A DNA stretch of 64,000 nucleotides, taken from NCBI RefSeq assembly GCF_014805685.1, contig NC_060890.1, forward strand, positions 14,504,500 through 14,568,499. The letters run 5' to 3'. The translations under genes were made by a program, and so were the position numbers. This document shows positions 1-14,700 of this stretch, in pieces. Position 1 is the first letter of the stretch. Every line of letters begins with the position of its first letter. Source of the stretch: Silurus meridionalis. Lineage: Eukaryota; Chordata; Actinopteri; Siluriformes; Siluridae. The notes under the pieces are model-generated. The model saw nothing but the letters and a program-made list of their open reading frames with translations, ran no database searches and was not told where the DNA came from.

Positions 1-948
1 ACCCCATTTATTAGTTTGTTTATTTATTTATTTTACAAGCTGGCTATATAACTTCTAGACGCCTTTCCATAGCAGACTTCAAACAATTTGTGATGTATTT
101 TTTAAGTTTTTATCTCCAAAGCTATATTACGCATGCTGTATTTAAACAATCTTCTGATAATTACAAGTCTGATTTCCCTGAACTGAAAGAGCTTACTGCT
201 AGGAAGGTTTGTGCAATCTTACTAATTTTTTCTGCACATAATTGCCTCAGACTTGGAAACAGATTCATCATCAAAGTACCTTTTTTGTCGAGAATTCTGG
301 GCAGGTATCTCACGGGGCAGCAGTCATCGTATTCCCCTGGATATTTCAGTTCAGCCTGGCTTGTGTGGGTTTAAATATTTTGACAAAGTGTTCTTTAATC
401 TGAATCAGCTTGTTTATGTTCTCGCCTCAGCAAAGGGAAACATACAAGAGGAGTCGCTTTGACGAGATTGCATGTGTTTCTTATCAAGCCATACAGACAC
501 ACACATGTCCAAACCGTTCACTGACAAGGGGCCCATGCAGCCACAGGAGGCCCAGAATCACTGCTCCCTCTGCCTGCGAGACACAGAGCTGCATTTCACT
601 CAGCTTTCAACATTAGACACTAAACAGCATTAGTTTTCTAAATTCCATTTAATCTCCTAGAAGCTATATTTTACATTTTAGATATAAACTACTGTTTCTA
701 AGATCTAGAGGTACTCCCTATACCTACACAAATGATTCAAAATCCCTCCTGTCCTACTGTTCCTTTGGTCAGTAAGCTTTCTGTCAGTAGCTGAATGGAG
801 GCAGGTGGAGGATCCCATGTGCTTTCCATTTGCGAGGGGGGAGCTAGGAGAGGTCTGAAATGGCCACAATTAAAACCAAATGCGCAACCTGTGGCTTGTG
901 CACTCAGCAGGCGGCACGCGGTGAACCAACAAACACTCACACTTATGT

Positions 949-971
949 ACACACACACACACACACACACA

Positions 972-1009
<38 letters not shown>

Positions 1010-1019
1010 GACACACACG
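949..1019. repeat. (CA)n microsatellite
   Basis: Nearly pure CA dinucleotide tract with a few interruptions (TC, GC). It creates spurious Thr/His or Cys/Val frames on the two strands. Confidence 0.95.
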
Positions 1020-2069
1020 CGTATACACCAGCCAGGAGCAGGGAGAACGAAAGCACTTCAGATTTATTGCTTGGAAATGAAATGATTGCCTTAACTCTAT
1101 GAGAGGTGCAGGCAAAAAGCTTGGCTCTGTGCTTGGCTGTTTAGGGAGGAGAGAGACCTGTAGAATGTTAAGTTGTTGTGGTCCAGCGCTGGAAGCTCCG
1201 AGGTCAGGGTAAGCATGAGGCCAGCCGAGGGTCAGCAGCATGGTTCAGTAAAACAAAAGAAGTTTATGTGGTTGAGAACGGTTTCTCGGCTGCAGCCAGA
1301 ATGTCTGCGGACCACATTGTTTAGCTCGAGGACATGGAGACCATGATTAGAGTGGAGCAGCTAGGGTGATGCTGGTCAGGTCGCACAAAACTACACCCAC
1401 ATGTTCAAGGACTGCATGTCCAGCTGCCCAGTGGGTATTTACACCCTACCTCTGACATCCCGAGACCCTTCTGTCACTCAAACCACTCCTGAATAGAATA
1501 AATAACTTCACAGAGGCACATACTGCATGCTCAAAACAATGTGGTAGAACTCTTATGTATTTCAAGGATATAATTACTAGTGGGTAGATTGTGGACAGCA
1601 GGGGTACAGTGAGAAAAGGAGTCCACAGCTAGAAGCAGAAAGATACAAAGATGTATCAAACATGCTGTGGCTTATTAAAGGCCTGCAGTTTCTTTCATCA
1701 TGTAACACCATTAGGATTTGCAATTTAGGTGTGCTTCTGTGCTGGACACAATTTCATAAAACAAGAAGAAATCTACGACTGATACTATAAAGCAAAAAAC
1801 AAATCCTATACACAAAACTCATTCAAGATTTTATTTTCTTAAAATGATTTTTTAGAATTATTTATATACTTATTTATAATATAATGTAATAATATAATAT
1901 AATATTTATTATGATAATAATATATTATAATAATCTATATAATTAATCAGGGTTTACATGCAATAGCTGACAGTTGGAATATAATTAAATATACATTTTA
2001 AAGAGATAAAATAACAAATATATTGTATTTATACATTTTCACATGCTCAGATCATGTCTGCATAGATGC

Positions 2070-2087
2070 ATGTGTGTGTGTGTGTGT

Positions 2088-2134
<47 letters not shown>
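2070..2134. repeat. (TG)n microsatellite
   Basis: TG dinucleotide tract interrupted once by TA near 2091. Confidence 0.95.
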
Positions 2135-2135
<1 letters not shown>

Positions 2136-5100
2136 TACTATGGCCAAATGATCTAACTATAAAGTTTAAGTATTTCTTGTATACTTTATTAGGATGAATT
2201 TCAGATGGTCGTTCCCTAAAAACTAATAAAGTTGCAGCAGATAAATGTCAATGGTTCAGAAGACACTGGACACAACCCTATACCCCATACCAGACAGAAA
2301 AGGCCACCCACAATTAACCCATCAACCAAATATTTATACACACGCTATGTGCATGTTTCTTCTTTTCATGGTTATGAGCCCAAAACCACGCTGAAAGAAA
2401 ATGTGGCTTTGGCACAATCAGAACAAAGCAAAGCAAATAACTACAAATACAGGAAACATAGAGCAGCCGCTTTGTTTCAGGACACTTTAAAAACAGAGCA
2501 GGGAGGAAAACATAATGACAAAGGGATGACAATTTAATTCTGCAACCATACTGACCACCTTTGCCTCGCTGCATCCTGAAGCTCTTTACCCTGACCCAGC
2601 TCACTGCATGAGTTTTTCTCCCACAACAAGACAGAGTACTTCGCTCTCTTTACTTATCCTACACAGAAAAGAAAAACATTACAGAAGTAAATTTCAGAGA
2701 GAGAAGAAGAAAGTGAAGAAGAAGATGTAATGGAGGACCATCGGCTTGAAAGTGTGTTAAGGCCAGGCTGAAGGAGTCCACAATGCCTGCCCTTGATCAG
2801 GCCAGTGTAAGAACAAAGGGGAGATAGAGGGGACATAGCTGTCTTTCATGTGTGTGCTTGATGTCTATGTGCAGGGCACTCACTCATGCACAATACAAGA
2901 CACAAGCACAAAGTAAAAATCACACACACAGATTACCTTGTACCTCGGAGCTCATATGGACCTATCCATAGTATCCACGCACAAAAAAACTCTGAAAACC
3001 AGAACTATGTTTATATACATGCAAATCTTTGGATTTATATGTATATACAGTTAGTTTTCCAACAGGAAATATAAAAGTAGCATGGTGGTACTAAAAATCA
3101 ATTATCCTGTATAAATGTACTTATTGCTATTAAAAAAGAAATTTCCTGTTTAGAACAGCTTAATGTGTTTTGCTTTGGCTAACCCCAAAACTCTTACCAC
3201 CAGCTGTCCTATAGCACTCCGCTCATATTTCGGACCAACAGAATGAGAGTAGGAGAAAACAGTGCAATAAAAAGTGAGAGTGAGAAAATGAGAGAAAACA
3301 AGGAGGGGGGTCTGAGATTCCAGGCGAGAGTGTGTGGCCTGTGTGTGCACTGGGAGAGAAAATGGATGGATGTTGATTCTAACCTGTCACCACTGTGTGG
3401 CCATTTGGGCCAATATAAAATCCCTGATGTGTCTTTGATTCCTTCTCACTTCTACTGCTGCTCTGACGTGAATGGGAATGGAGTGTAGACGAAGATTATA
3501 GTGAGAGATATGTAAACTATGCAGAAAAGGGAAGAGAGTGTGGACCGAGGTTTATATTATGAAAGAGAGAAATTGGATGTAGAAAGTAGAGGGAGAGTGT
3601 TCAGTTTACAGCTTGAAAAAGAAGATCAGTTTAAACCATGATTATTACAGGAAAGCAAGTTTTAGTAAAGGGTTAAAGAGATGGAAATGGCATTATATTT
3701 GTGAATAATTCAGTTAGTAATGAAGAATTACTTGTGTTGTGTCAGTAGGTTGCACCCAGGTCCCAAATACAAAGGTGTGTTTGCATATTATATGGGAAGT
3801 TGTTTGCAATCTTTTAGGGTCTCTAAGCAAGATTTTCCACTAGACACATTATATAAGCCTAACAGCCTCCTCAGGTGAGCCTCTTCCTTCAAGGTGGTGA
3901 CAGAATAAACAACTGCATTTGTCAGTGGTATTCCATATAGGGTAAATGAATAAGTACGTTTGTAATTTCTTTAGCAGATTAGTTGGGTGTTTTTTTTTAC
4001 ATGCATTCAATATGATTCCTTAATTTTGATTCATCAAATGAGTTCTCATTACTTTTTGAACTCTAAAAATCACTGATTAATTATCAACTGTCACTTCCCT
4101 GTGCTTTTGCATATTTCAGAATACTTGGCTTATGGTGATTCACACATTCGGCGTTAACACATTTTAGCAAATGTGTATTTTCACCAAAAGTATAGACACT
4201 GGCAGAACCACAGAAGTGGCCAAAGAGTTATTTATAATAGAATCATTCTGCAATATGAATACACTCCATTTGCAAACTTTGTGAAATATTTTTCTAATTA
4301 AAATAAATTACACTGTTGATATGGAACAACAACAGCTTATAATTTTGGAGTAAACAATCATTTTGTTACTATTTTCCTAGCATTACAATTTTATATAGCA
4401 GATTTTTGTTCTAGGTACTATTCTGAAAACTTATTCTGCAACTAATTGTGTGTGTTTATAGTTGTGTAAGTATTTCAATAATTATACAATTTCTATATAG
4501 CAAAACTATATATGTTTTACTGATTAGTGGATGACATTAATGCATTTTGATTATTATAATCAAGATAAAATAATTTTCAAAGAACAATAGATGTTCCCTA
4601 TCAACTGTAATTTTTAATAAAATGTATACCTAATTATTCTTATATACCTAACCTAAATATTCCTAATTTAATACTTAAAGTAAAAAGCATAAAAATCATA
4701 TTTTATTTATTTCCAAAAAAAAAATGTTGGCAACTTGATATGTTCCATATAACTACTACATTAAATAGTAGGTTTAAAAAAAAAAACAAATAAAATGTAT
4801 TAACTTTTCCATTGAGTGATTTTTTTCTTATATCTATTTAGCCCCAATCAGTAGCAAATGGTGTTTGTAAGATGGAGAAGACTATGCTAAATAGCATTCT
4901 TCTTTTTATATACCCTTATCAGAATTAAACTTTCAACAAAACCAGCACAAAAATGTTATTGTATTAAAATGTGCTTACTTTTAGGGTTAAAAAACCTTGG
5001 TAAAAAAATCTTGGTAATATTTCAAAGAATTACTAAAACATAACAGCATTAAGTAAGAAATGCATATTTGGTCTAGTGACATATATATATTTAATATAAA

Positions 5101-6141
5101 AAGCAGGCAAAAATATTAATTAGGATCACTGCTCTTAAAAACATCCTTTAAGAAAAAATGCATAGTTTTGAGGTTATTAATTGTAAATATTTGACTTGTA
5201 TATATAGAAACAGGATAAAGTGTATAAGGAGAACAGGAGGAAATGAATTCCTGAGAACTATCTTTTCCTTTTATACAAAAGGAGAAGGAGTTAACAGCTG
5301 AAATCAGGTCAGTATACGAGCAGGGATTCAACACAGCTATGTACTCTAGCCAAAAAAAAAATCAGTTGAAATATAGACACAGAGTGAACTAAAGATGTGA
5401 CACTACTTTCCCTTTCTCCTAGAAAGATAAAGGCCAGACAGGCAGTTCCTGAAAGAGCCAGGCCCTAGAGGACAAACTTATTACAGAAGTAGCTCCAATG
5501 ATGTGCAGTGGTGAGTCCTTTCACAACGCACTAGTACTTAAACTGTGCTAAAATTCAAATAATATTTTATCAAAACATTGGTTTCCAAAAGATTCTGCCA
5601 TAAAGTCCTCAAAGAACTCTTATTTCTAAATAATCCAAGACATACCAGTCTTCTTTTACCACCATGCGGACATGAGATGCCTTCTTTCTTCACTTTAGCC
5701 CCCTACCAAGGCTATATATCAAAAATCTGTCTGGTGTTGGCATTCACACCACCAAGCTTCGTGGAGGTATGGAAGTATTTTAATAGTAGTGACTCAGTAG
5801 AACCAAACACAGGGGCTCTTTCTGTGCTGTTTGCAGGTAACAGGCTGAGCCTTTGACAAGTCTCTGCATCCCTGGTGGCTGATATATGGTGGACTTGAGG
5901 GTCTAGCTGTAGCAAGTTGAGGAGCAGAGGCTATATAGATCAACCCATCAGCACAGCTCTTGTCACCCCTCCATTTTTATGAGTTTTTTTTCCTCTAGAG
6001 ATTTATGGTAGTTTTTCTACTTCATGGGGGTTTGAGTGGAGTTACTTAAGCCTAATTCAGTATGAAGACCTAATTAAGATGCTCTCACAGTCCCAATAGT
6101 TTGAGGATGTGGGGGAGGGTTGTATGTATGGAAAAGCACAG

Positions 6142-6192
6142 AGGGAACGAAGGAAGGAAGGAGGGAGGGAAGGAGGGAGGGAAGAGGGAGGC
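6142..6192. repeat. Purine tract (GGAA/GGGA)n
   Basis: Asymmetric G/A tract made of GGAA and GGGA units, about 50 bp. Such tracts can form triplex DNA, which is inference here. Confidence 0.85.
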
Positions 6193-7980
6193 CTGTAAAA
6201 TAACTGACTGTCAGGCGAAGACGCCTGCCATGTCTGCATTCAGAACCCTTTAATGAAATGAGACAGGTCTGCTTTCTCCGCAACTTTCAAGTACAGCTTC
6301 TCAATCACATGCACTCACAGATAAACAACTGATAAATGGTCACAATATATAATCTGGAAAGATTACAAAGCTTATTTTAATTACCCCACCCCTCCACACA
6401 CACACAAACAAACACACACACATACACACACACCTTTAACTGTAGGGGCAAGCATGATAAAACAAATGTCACAGATTTAAAAATAAATGAAATTTACTTC
6501 ATAATATGATCTTCTAGTGTGGCAATCATTTCTATCATATGAATGATGCATGGAATTGAATTGTAGCAAATGGTGTAAATGTCACAGTGACAGTTTTACT
6601 GTCTAGTCACACATTCCAAAAATGAGCCATGCCTGAGTGTGACTTTGAGAAGACAAAATTCACATCAGCTGTCTGACCCTTACAGAGTGATAGCTCTATC
6701 ACTTAGTAGTGTTCATGAATAACCTCTCCAACCTACTTTGTTTCGACTTCTTGATAGAAAAAATAACAAATATGAATAATCTAAAGATTAAACATAAATG
6801 TAAAACATTCAGAATAATGTCAGATAGTAACTGTAGAAGAAAAATACACACATTCTAAACAATTGTATATTTTCCAGGCAAACCATTAGGCCAAAGAGGA
6901 AGCAGCATTGCTTATAAAAATATACCAATAACAGGTTTGCTGAGTCATTGCTTTAAACATGGGATTTACCCTATTAGAAACCTTGAAGTAGTGATTTTGA
7001 TTTGACCCTACCATCCTATCAGACATCTGTAATTAACAGTTGTGACTTTTGTTTAAATGGCATACCACTCTTGTCTTCCCTTTATTCATGATTATCAACA
7101 TAAAAGGAGTTATCTGAAGCCTTTTAGCACCGCTGATGGTTACGAGAGAATGCTTTAATAGATTTCACCAGAACAAAGGTAGGCAATGTTTAGTTGGCCA
7201 TGTCAGTCTTTTTGTGTGTGGAGAAGTCCTGCATTAAAAAACCCATTCACTGGTCTGGTTGATGTGTAATTAAATGTGATTACTGAGGCAGCTTGTGTGT
7301 GTCCTTTCTGAGGTCGCAGATGCATGCTCACATACCCACACACACTTGAGGGTAAAAGCAGGTTTCATCCCCCTTCCTTCAGTTCCTGGGGGAGTGTGTG
7401 AGGTTTGGTGGCTCATGGGAAATTTTGTGCATGCCTGATTCCACAAAGACTCCCATTCAGTTGCACGCATGCTTGACCTCTCACAGTTCAGCACTCGGCT
7501 TTGTGCTCGCATGACCTTACACTGACCAGGGGCTTCCCCTGAGGTCAGCAGTTCAATCGGATGCCTGTGTCTAATTTCATCCTGGATAGAGTACCCCTCA
7601 AATCGTCACAAAAATCTACCTTGCCCCCTTTTCTCCTGTTCTGCTGGGACCTAATTCCAATTTTCAGGGATTATGTGTGGAATGACAAGACCCTCCTGCC
7701 AATAAGGTGAATAGTCAGGTTGGTTCTGAGGCCAGAGGTATACAATAGCCAGGCATTTCCTGTCTTCCATCTAAACCTGCTCTATAAATCTGCAATCTTA
7801 AATCCTATCCTTAGAGACTATGTTAATGCCCAGTTGGTGTACACCGGACACAACCTCGTCGCTCCAGCTGGGCCAGGAGGTGCTTTTAGCCCGAATTCCT
7901 CAAAGCTCCTGTTGCATCCTTTATTCCTGTTTCCCTTTCCTGCTTATATCTCTGTCTAGATAAAACATTATGCAAATAGT

Positions 7981-8718
7981 TACGTGACGAAAGACTGGGG
8001 AGATGATGTGACTTTGACAGTGATACATTTCGTATTGTTTGTAGGAGGACTCAGGAATGTAGTAATTATCTTTGTATTAACGTCACGGCTCACTGAAAGG
8101 TAGTATGTTATTATGGCCGGTAGATTGTTTTCTTCCTCCCGGCCACAGGGGGCAGCAAGTAGCACGTGCCTTATGCTGCCGCGGCCACTTCCTGGTTATG
8201 CATCGAGGAAATACTGTTATTGGATACGGAGTGGTGAATTTCTCTAAAAGTATTTATTCTATACGCGTGCAGTCAGATACAAATAAAAAGTTTATTGAAC
8301 CTGAGGATTCGGGCTGCTTGGTCTTGCAAGACAATGCAAAATTAATAATATTAACGATACTGATGGTAACATAGGACTTCATGTCGGAGGGGAAGTAAGG
8401 ACTTGGTATGAACCTGAATCTTGTCTTTCCAGTAATGAAGATAACCCTGATTTGACATTTTATTTATTGTAATGCTAGATTGTAATGCTATTGTTGATTA
8501 AAATGCACTGCAATCTCTGGGTTTAAGTATTTACATATGCCACGTGTGTGTTGTGTTTGTTCGCCGCAGAGCGCCACGTCACTGACTTGTGCAGGAAACG
8601 TCACTCACAGAGAGTCCTGCTTGGATTAGTCTGGAATTACAACAGAGATTACACCCCTGCTGACTGTTTCTCTCAAAACACATCGGATATAAACGCTGCA
8701 CCCTGCAAGAAAGCCAAA
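7981..8718 (+). promoter_or_regulatory. Putative SLC38A10 promoter and 5'UTR
   Basis: GC content rises here compared with the first 7 kb. Four CRE half-sites (TGACG/CGTCA) lie at 7985-7989, 8081-8085, 8577-8581 and 8599-8603. An ETS-like CACTTCCTG is at 8186-8194. A pyrimidine-poor CAG ends at 8569 and could be the acceptor of the coding first exon, with an untranslated exon upstream. No TATA box is obvious. The transcription start cannot be fixed from sequence alone. Confidence 0.45.
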
Positions 8719-11700
8719 ATGACCTCGTCAAATTGGGGTTTGATAATGAACGTTGTGAACAGCATTGTGGGAGTCAGTGTTCTGACTATGCCCTTCTGCT
8801 TCAAACAGGTAAACAGACCTGTGGGGTTTTTAAAGCATGTTTTACACCACAGTCTGTGCAGTCTATCATTTGTGTAGTGAATCATTTATTGCCAGAATTT
8901 ACACACACCAAAAACTTTAATATGGACTTCTCAGTACACCTTTTCATTCATACACATCAAATCAGTCAATATAGTGAGTGCAGTATATAAAATACTGTAG
9001 ATATGGACCTGCAGCTTCAGGTAATGTTCACATCAACTGTCGGAAAGATTACTTTAATCGTGGCATGATTATTGAAGCCAGACGGGCTGGTTAGGGAATT
9101 CTCTATCTGCTGACCTCCTGGGATTTTCCACACGGTCTCTAATGTTTACTCAGAATGGTGCGATAATGATAAAACCGCCATTGAGTGGCAGTTCTGTGGG
9201 GGGAATGAAAGAAGCTTTGATGAGAAAAGCTAATGGAGGATGTTTAGACTGGTTTGAACTGACAGACAGGTTATGGGATTGCAATTGTGGAAAGGATAAA
9301 AACATCTGAGAATGCAAACCTTAAGGGACACAACAGCCTAGGACCAATTATGATTCCATATCTATCATCCAAGAACATTGTAGCTACACAGCATCGGATG
9401 GTGGCCTGTAAGATGATTTTGGAGGTGAAGAAGAAGAGGAGGAGAGTGAGGACTAAAAAAAGAATAAGATGGTGGAATCTGAAGGAGGAAGACTGTAGTA
9501 TGAGATTCAGGGAAGAGGTCAGACAGGGGCTCGGTCAGACAGCTAGAAATCTGGGAATAGAAATGAAGACAAAGAAGTAGTGCTGGAGAGCATAAGGGGA
9601 AAGAGGTTGGCAAAACAGAATTAGGATCAACAGATTGATTAGAAAAGTAGGCAGTAGTACAAGGAGATGCGGCAGCAGGCAAAGAGGGATGTGGCGAAAG
9701 CAAAGGAAAAGGCATATGAGGAGCTGTATGAGAAGTTGGGAGTCACAGAATGAAGTTATGGTGACCATCTGATGCACCACAGATGCATTATTTGCTTTAA
9801 GAATGTTGATGGAGAAGGTCAGAAAGAGTTGCATTGTGTGGATTTGTGGATCTAGAGAAAGCATACGACAGGGTGCCAAGAGAGGAGTTGTGGTACTGTA
9901 TGAGGAAGTCAGGTGTGGCAGATGTGAGGGTGGTGCAGGACATGTATGAGGACAGTGTGACAGCAGTGAAGTGTGCAGTAGTAACGACAGACTGGTTCAA
10001 GGTGGAGGTTGGACTGCATCAAGGATCGGCTCTGAGCCCTTTCCTGTTTTCAGTGATAATGGACAGGTTGACGGACGAGGTCAGACAGGAGTCTCCCTGG
10101 ACTATGATGTTTGCGGGTGATATTATTTGTGGTGAGAGTAGGGAGAAGTTTGAGAAGAGCCTGGAGAGGTGGAGGTGTGTGCTGGAGAGAAGGGAAATGA
10201 AAGTCAGTAGGAGTAAGACAGGGTACATGTTTGTGAATGAGAGGGAGGGCAGTGGAGTGGTGCGGTTGCAGGCAGAAGAGGTGGTGAAGGTGGGGGAGAT
10301 TAGGTACCTGGGATCAACAGTGCAAAGTAATGGAGAGTGTGTTAGAGAAGTGAAGAAAAGAGTGCAGGCATTTTTGTAATAGAAGGGTATCTGCAAGAGT
10401 GAAAGGAAAAGTTCATAGGACTGTGGTGAGATCTGCTATGTTGTATGGTTTAGAGACAGTGGCATTGACTAAAAGACAGGAGGCAGAGCTGGAGGTAGCA
10501 GGAGGGGGAGCTGGAGGTAGCAGAGCTGAAGATGTTAAAGTTTTCATTGGGAGTGACGAGGATGGACAGGATTAGAAATTAGTTTATTAGAGGGACAGCG
10601 CATGTAGGACATTTTGGGGACAAAGATAGGGAGGCGAGATTGAGATGGTTTGGACATGTGCAGAGGAGGGACATGGTGTATATCGGTAGAAGAGCGCTGA
10701 GGAAGGAGCCACCAGGAAGGAGGAAAAGAGGAAGACCAAGGAGGAGGTTTATGGATGTGGTGAGGGAAGATATGCAGGTAGTTGGTTTGAAAGAGGCAGA
10801 TGTAGAGGACGGGGGTATGGAGACGGATAATCCGCTGTGGCGACCCCTAATGGGAAAAGCCAAAAGAAGAAGAAGAAAAAGAAATCTGTAATTCAAGAAC
10901 ACAAAACTGAGGCTGCATTTGGGAAGGCTTACCAAAACTGTACAATCTGAGAAAAATATAGACTAGCTTGGACTAACGGATGGTAACAAGGATGGTAGGG
11001 TCAGACTTTGACACCAACAGCATGAATCCAGCCTGCTTTGTGTCAAAGGTGTTGATGTAATAAAAGTTTTCTTTTCACACCGTGGACAATGTTTATGCTG
11101 ATCAGTCATCGCTTGAATGGCACAGTATATTTAAGTATTGTTGCTGAGACTGTGCACCCCTTAATTGCTTTTTATTGTTTTGTGACAAACTAAGTATTTC
11201 CATTAAGGCACATCAATTCATGGGCAGATACAAGGAACTCTCATGTGGCCCATCAATATTTCATGCCATAAATGTGTATGATGTCGATTGACAAAACACA
11301 GACTATGCACATGAACACAATTTATCTTGAGCCATTGCATCTGTGATGGTTTGCTTATTTTGATTAAATTTATTTACATTTATTCTGTTCCAGTGGGGCA
11401 AATCACAAAACGACACTGTTGACATTGACTTTTGTTTATAATTGACATTTCATAGTTATTAATCTGTTTAATTTGTATGAATATAAATTATTTAAGAAAG
11501 TCTATAAATATGTAAACAGAAACCCAATGCCATTTAAAGCATCAGGAATATAACGTTATTATTGTACACATTGGAATAATGAGCTGTGCTAAAGAAGAAA
11601 GTGGATTAATTTTATTTTTAAAATACAGCAAAAAAAAACAAAAAAAACAAAATAGAAAGTGGGTTTGTGGCATCTTGAAGTGTTACTTCTTTTAACTAAG

Positions 11701-14700
11701 TTCTGTTAGTAATTCATCAGATTGACATCAGATTTCTAAATATCAGCTGATTCTCATATAGTCAAAGGAAATAAGCAGAGTTTTGCAAGCTTCTGCAGCA
11801 GAAGTTATGCAAAATATTGTCTGGTGATGTCCTGTGTTGCAGTGGCTTCTTCTGTGCTCTATTTTTATATTAGTAAGGAAAGGAAATTATGCATCCACCT
11901 AATTAGCCTCATGCAATATCTGTGCTTTTTTCATCTTTTATATAGTGTGGTATAGTACTAGGCACTCTGTTGCTTTTCTTCTGCTCATGGATGACCCATC
12001 AGTCCTGCATGTTTCTGGTCCATTCAGCCAGCAATACCAAGCGCAGGACTTATGCTGGACTGGGTAAGAATGACAAACACACTGCTGACCTTTTGAAAAT
12101 GACATTTGGCAAAAGGACTGTGTTAGTGGTTCTATCAAAATGGTTGCCCTGCATATTTAGCTTTTTGGGTTTTGTTTGTTTATTCAGACTCGAATACCAC
12201 AATAACTGTGCCAGGATTAAATATACTTTTCTTTTGCAGCTTTTCATGCCTTTGGTAAACCAGGAAAGGCGCTTGTGGAGCTGAGGTCAGATATTTGATC
12301 ATTACTCAAGTTTTTCTCCACAGTCATTCCAATCAGACATTGACAGAGATTTCTTTCCCTGTTTCTTTATTTCTCTAGTATGATTGGCTTAATGCTTGGT
12401 ACATGTATTGCATTCTATGTGGTCATTGCAGACCTTGGATCAAACTTCTTTGCCCAACTTTTAGGACTTCAGGTAAGCATTGGCATTTTTACTGTCTTTA
12501 TCTTTATACTCAGTTAAATTCCTTTAATATGTGCTATACTGTGTTTTTAAGTCATATTTCTTACTTGAGTGCAGGAGTAGATAGGCAGGTGACAAAAAGG
12601 GCTAAAATTGCACCAACACACTGCTAATTAATATTTCTGAAATATTTATATATTATGTTTATAGAGATGCCTCTGTAACAGCTACAGAAGACATTTTTAG
12701 AATGCACTGAAGAAAATGCTTAGAAAACATAGATGTGATTGAGGGCTTTGTTTCATATTGCGTATCAAATAAATTAACAAAGGGATTATTTAGGGTTGAT
12801 GATATAACAGTTGATAGAAGTATTTAATATATACGTGTCTCTTTTATCTGAGATTTGCGATGCTAGTCCATGTTCTTCTCACCTCCTCAGGTAACACGCA
12901 GTTTCCGTGTCCTTTTGCTTATTGCGGTGTCACTGTTCATTGTGCTGCCTCTGAGTTTGCAGAGGAACATGATGTCCTCTATCCAGTCGTTTTCAGCCAT
13001 GGCACTGATCTTCTACACGTTTTTTATGTTCACGGTGAGTCGCTTACATTATAGTTTTAAAATAAATGTAGCTTCCACACTGTCTTTTTTATATCAACAT
13101 TGGTCAAAGCTTCACTTCTTTATATTATTCTCTGAGTAAAAGTGCGGTGGATAACGCAAACATCTTCATTTAATTTACATCTACGCATTTTAGCAGACGC
13201 CCTTATCCAGAGCGATGTTCAAAAGTGCAGAGTCTCTATCAATGACTAGATCAACACTGGTCCACTTGGTTACAGACTTAAACCTGTACTTTTAAACATT
13301 CTTAAGAAGAATAGTTTCCAGTTTATAAATTTTGTATATGACACACATGGAACACACATAAGAAAGGCAATTTCACTTTTTAGCAATTATAAGATTTAAA
13401 GATTACGTATTGCACATTTTGAAATTGATTCACACTTAAGACGACGTCATTTTACTCTTCTTGCGAGACTCTTGAGAAATTAGGATTTTTAGTTCCACTG
13501 GACATTTCAGGATTTTTTTTTCTTTCTTGTTCACATGAAAATGTTGCTTGAATTTTCTTTCCTCGCTTATTTTGTGTTTGCTATCTAGCATTGTGTAGTG
13601 TGCTGTATTTGGTTCTGTTTTAAACTACAGATCATTTCTGTGTGAGCAGATCCTCAATGATCCTCATATTCATCCTCCTCATCCAGTTGTTTTTCAGTTG
13701 ATACTTAACTATATCAGAGTTTGTTTTGAATTCTAAGGAGGTCTTGGTGCTTTAAGGGGCTTGTTGCATCTTTTTCTCTCGCTCCCTCTCTACAATAGAA
13801 ATTTCTAGTGACAAACATTATGCATATATTAGCACAAGTTACAGTAATATTAAGATGAATCCATTGCAATCTAATGAATGTTTCTCAGTCACAGCTAATG
13901 CATCAGTTTCGTTTCATGTAATGGCCTGGCCAGGGATAAATGACTCATAATTCAGTCTTGATAATAGTTTAAATCTGATATAATGGGTTCTGGCTGCGCT
14001 GTTACAATAGTTTTACAGAGTTTGATTTTTAATGTCATAAATTTTTATGTCCCAAGTTTAACTGTCGTTGAATCATTTGACAGCCCTTAAGTGAATGAAG
14101 TTTTAATGTGTAGATTCAGGCAATGCCTGTAGTTGCTTTGTAATGTCTTAATATTTGAGCCAGTTTGCTGGGCAAGAACGCTTTCAGGCCTGTTTTGACT
14201 AGCCTTTAACCCTCTAACCTTAATGTGTCTTCCCTTTGCCCCCTTCTCTGAACTGCTCTGCTCCTGGCGTGCCCTGCCTTCCTGATGGGCGCTGCCTTTC
14301 CTGCTTCTAGATAGTGTTGTCCTCTCTGCGTTACGGCATTATCAGTGGGTCATGGGTGGAAAAAGTGAACCTGTGGCGCATCAAGGGGGTCGTGCAGTGT
14401 CTGCCAATTATCGCCACTACCTTCTGCTGCCACCCGTAAGTAGCCTACGTCCTGGACCAGAGCGTTCTACCATCATGGATTCAGCCTGATCACTGCATTA
14501 TCCCCGACTTCCCCTACTCTCTCCACCTACACCCAATCAAACATCTTCATATGTTGTATTCATCCGTTTGTTTTAAGTATATGCGTGTGTAAAATGACAT
14601 TCTGTATGGTATGCTAAACAGGGCTTATGGTTGTGGTTTGGTGGAAGTTATTCTGGAGTTTTAAAGGAAAGTGATTAACTCTTGCTCACTTCTTTCATTT

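Larger units (their letters stand above)
1..8100. other. Upstream region with no supported gene
   Basis: I see no exon with splice sites, no recognisable protein similarity and no RNA gene here. The open frames are short, and the longer ones run through CA/TG tracts. The stretch is mostly AT-rich with microsatellites. Parts of 6480-7260 have mixed composition and could be conserved non-coding DNA, which I cannot test without alignment. Confidence 0.6.

Noticed and set aside
737..1241. Several frames of 80-123 codons on both strands
   Set aside because: They exist because the CA/TG tract is open in all phases.
8139..8158. CTCF-like 'ccacagggggcag' near the SLC38A10 promoter
   Set aside because: One base is missing from the core spacing, so the match to the consensus is poor when aligned properly.
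8548..8718. In-frame N-terminal extension of SLC38A10
   Set aside because: The frame is open upstream but begins with GTG and has no ATG; the family N-terminus starts at 8719, and a possible acceptor at 8569 cuts through the extension.
10579..10935. Minus-strand frames over the LINE at 9378-10893 and + strand frames over the LINE at 42381-43156
   Set aside because: Antisense shadows of the retrotransposon coding sequence.
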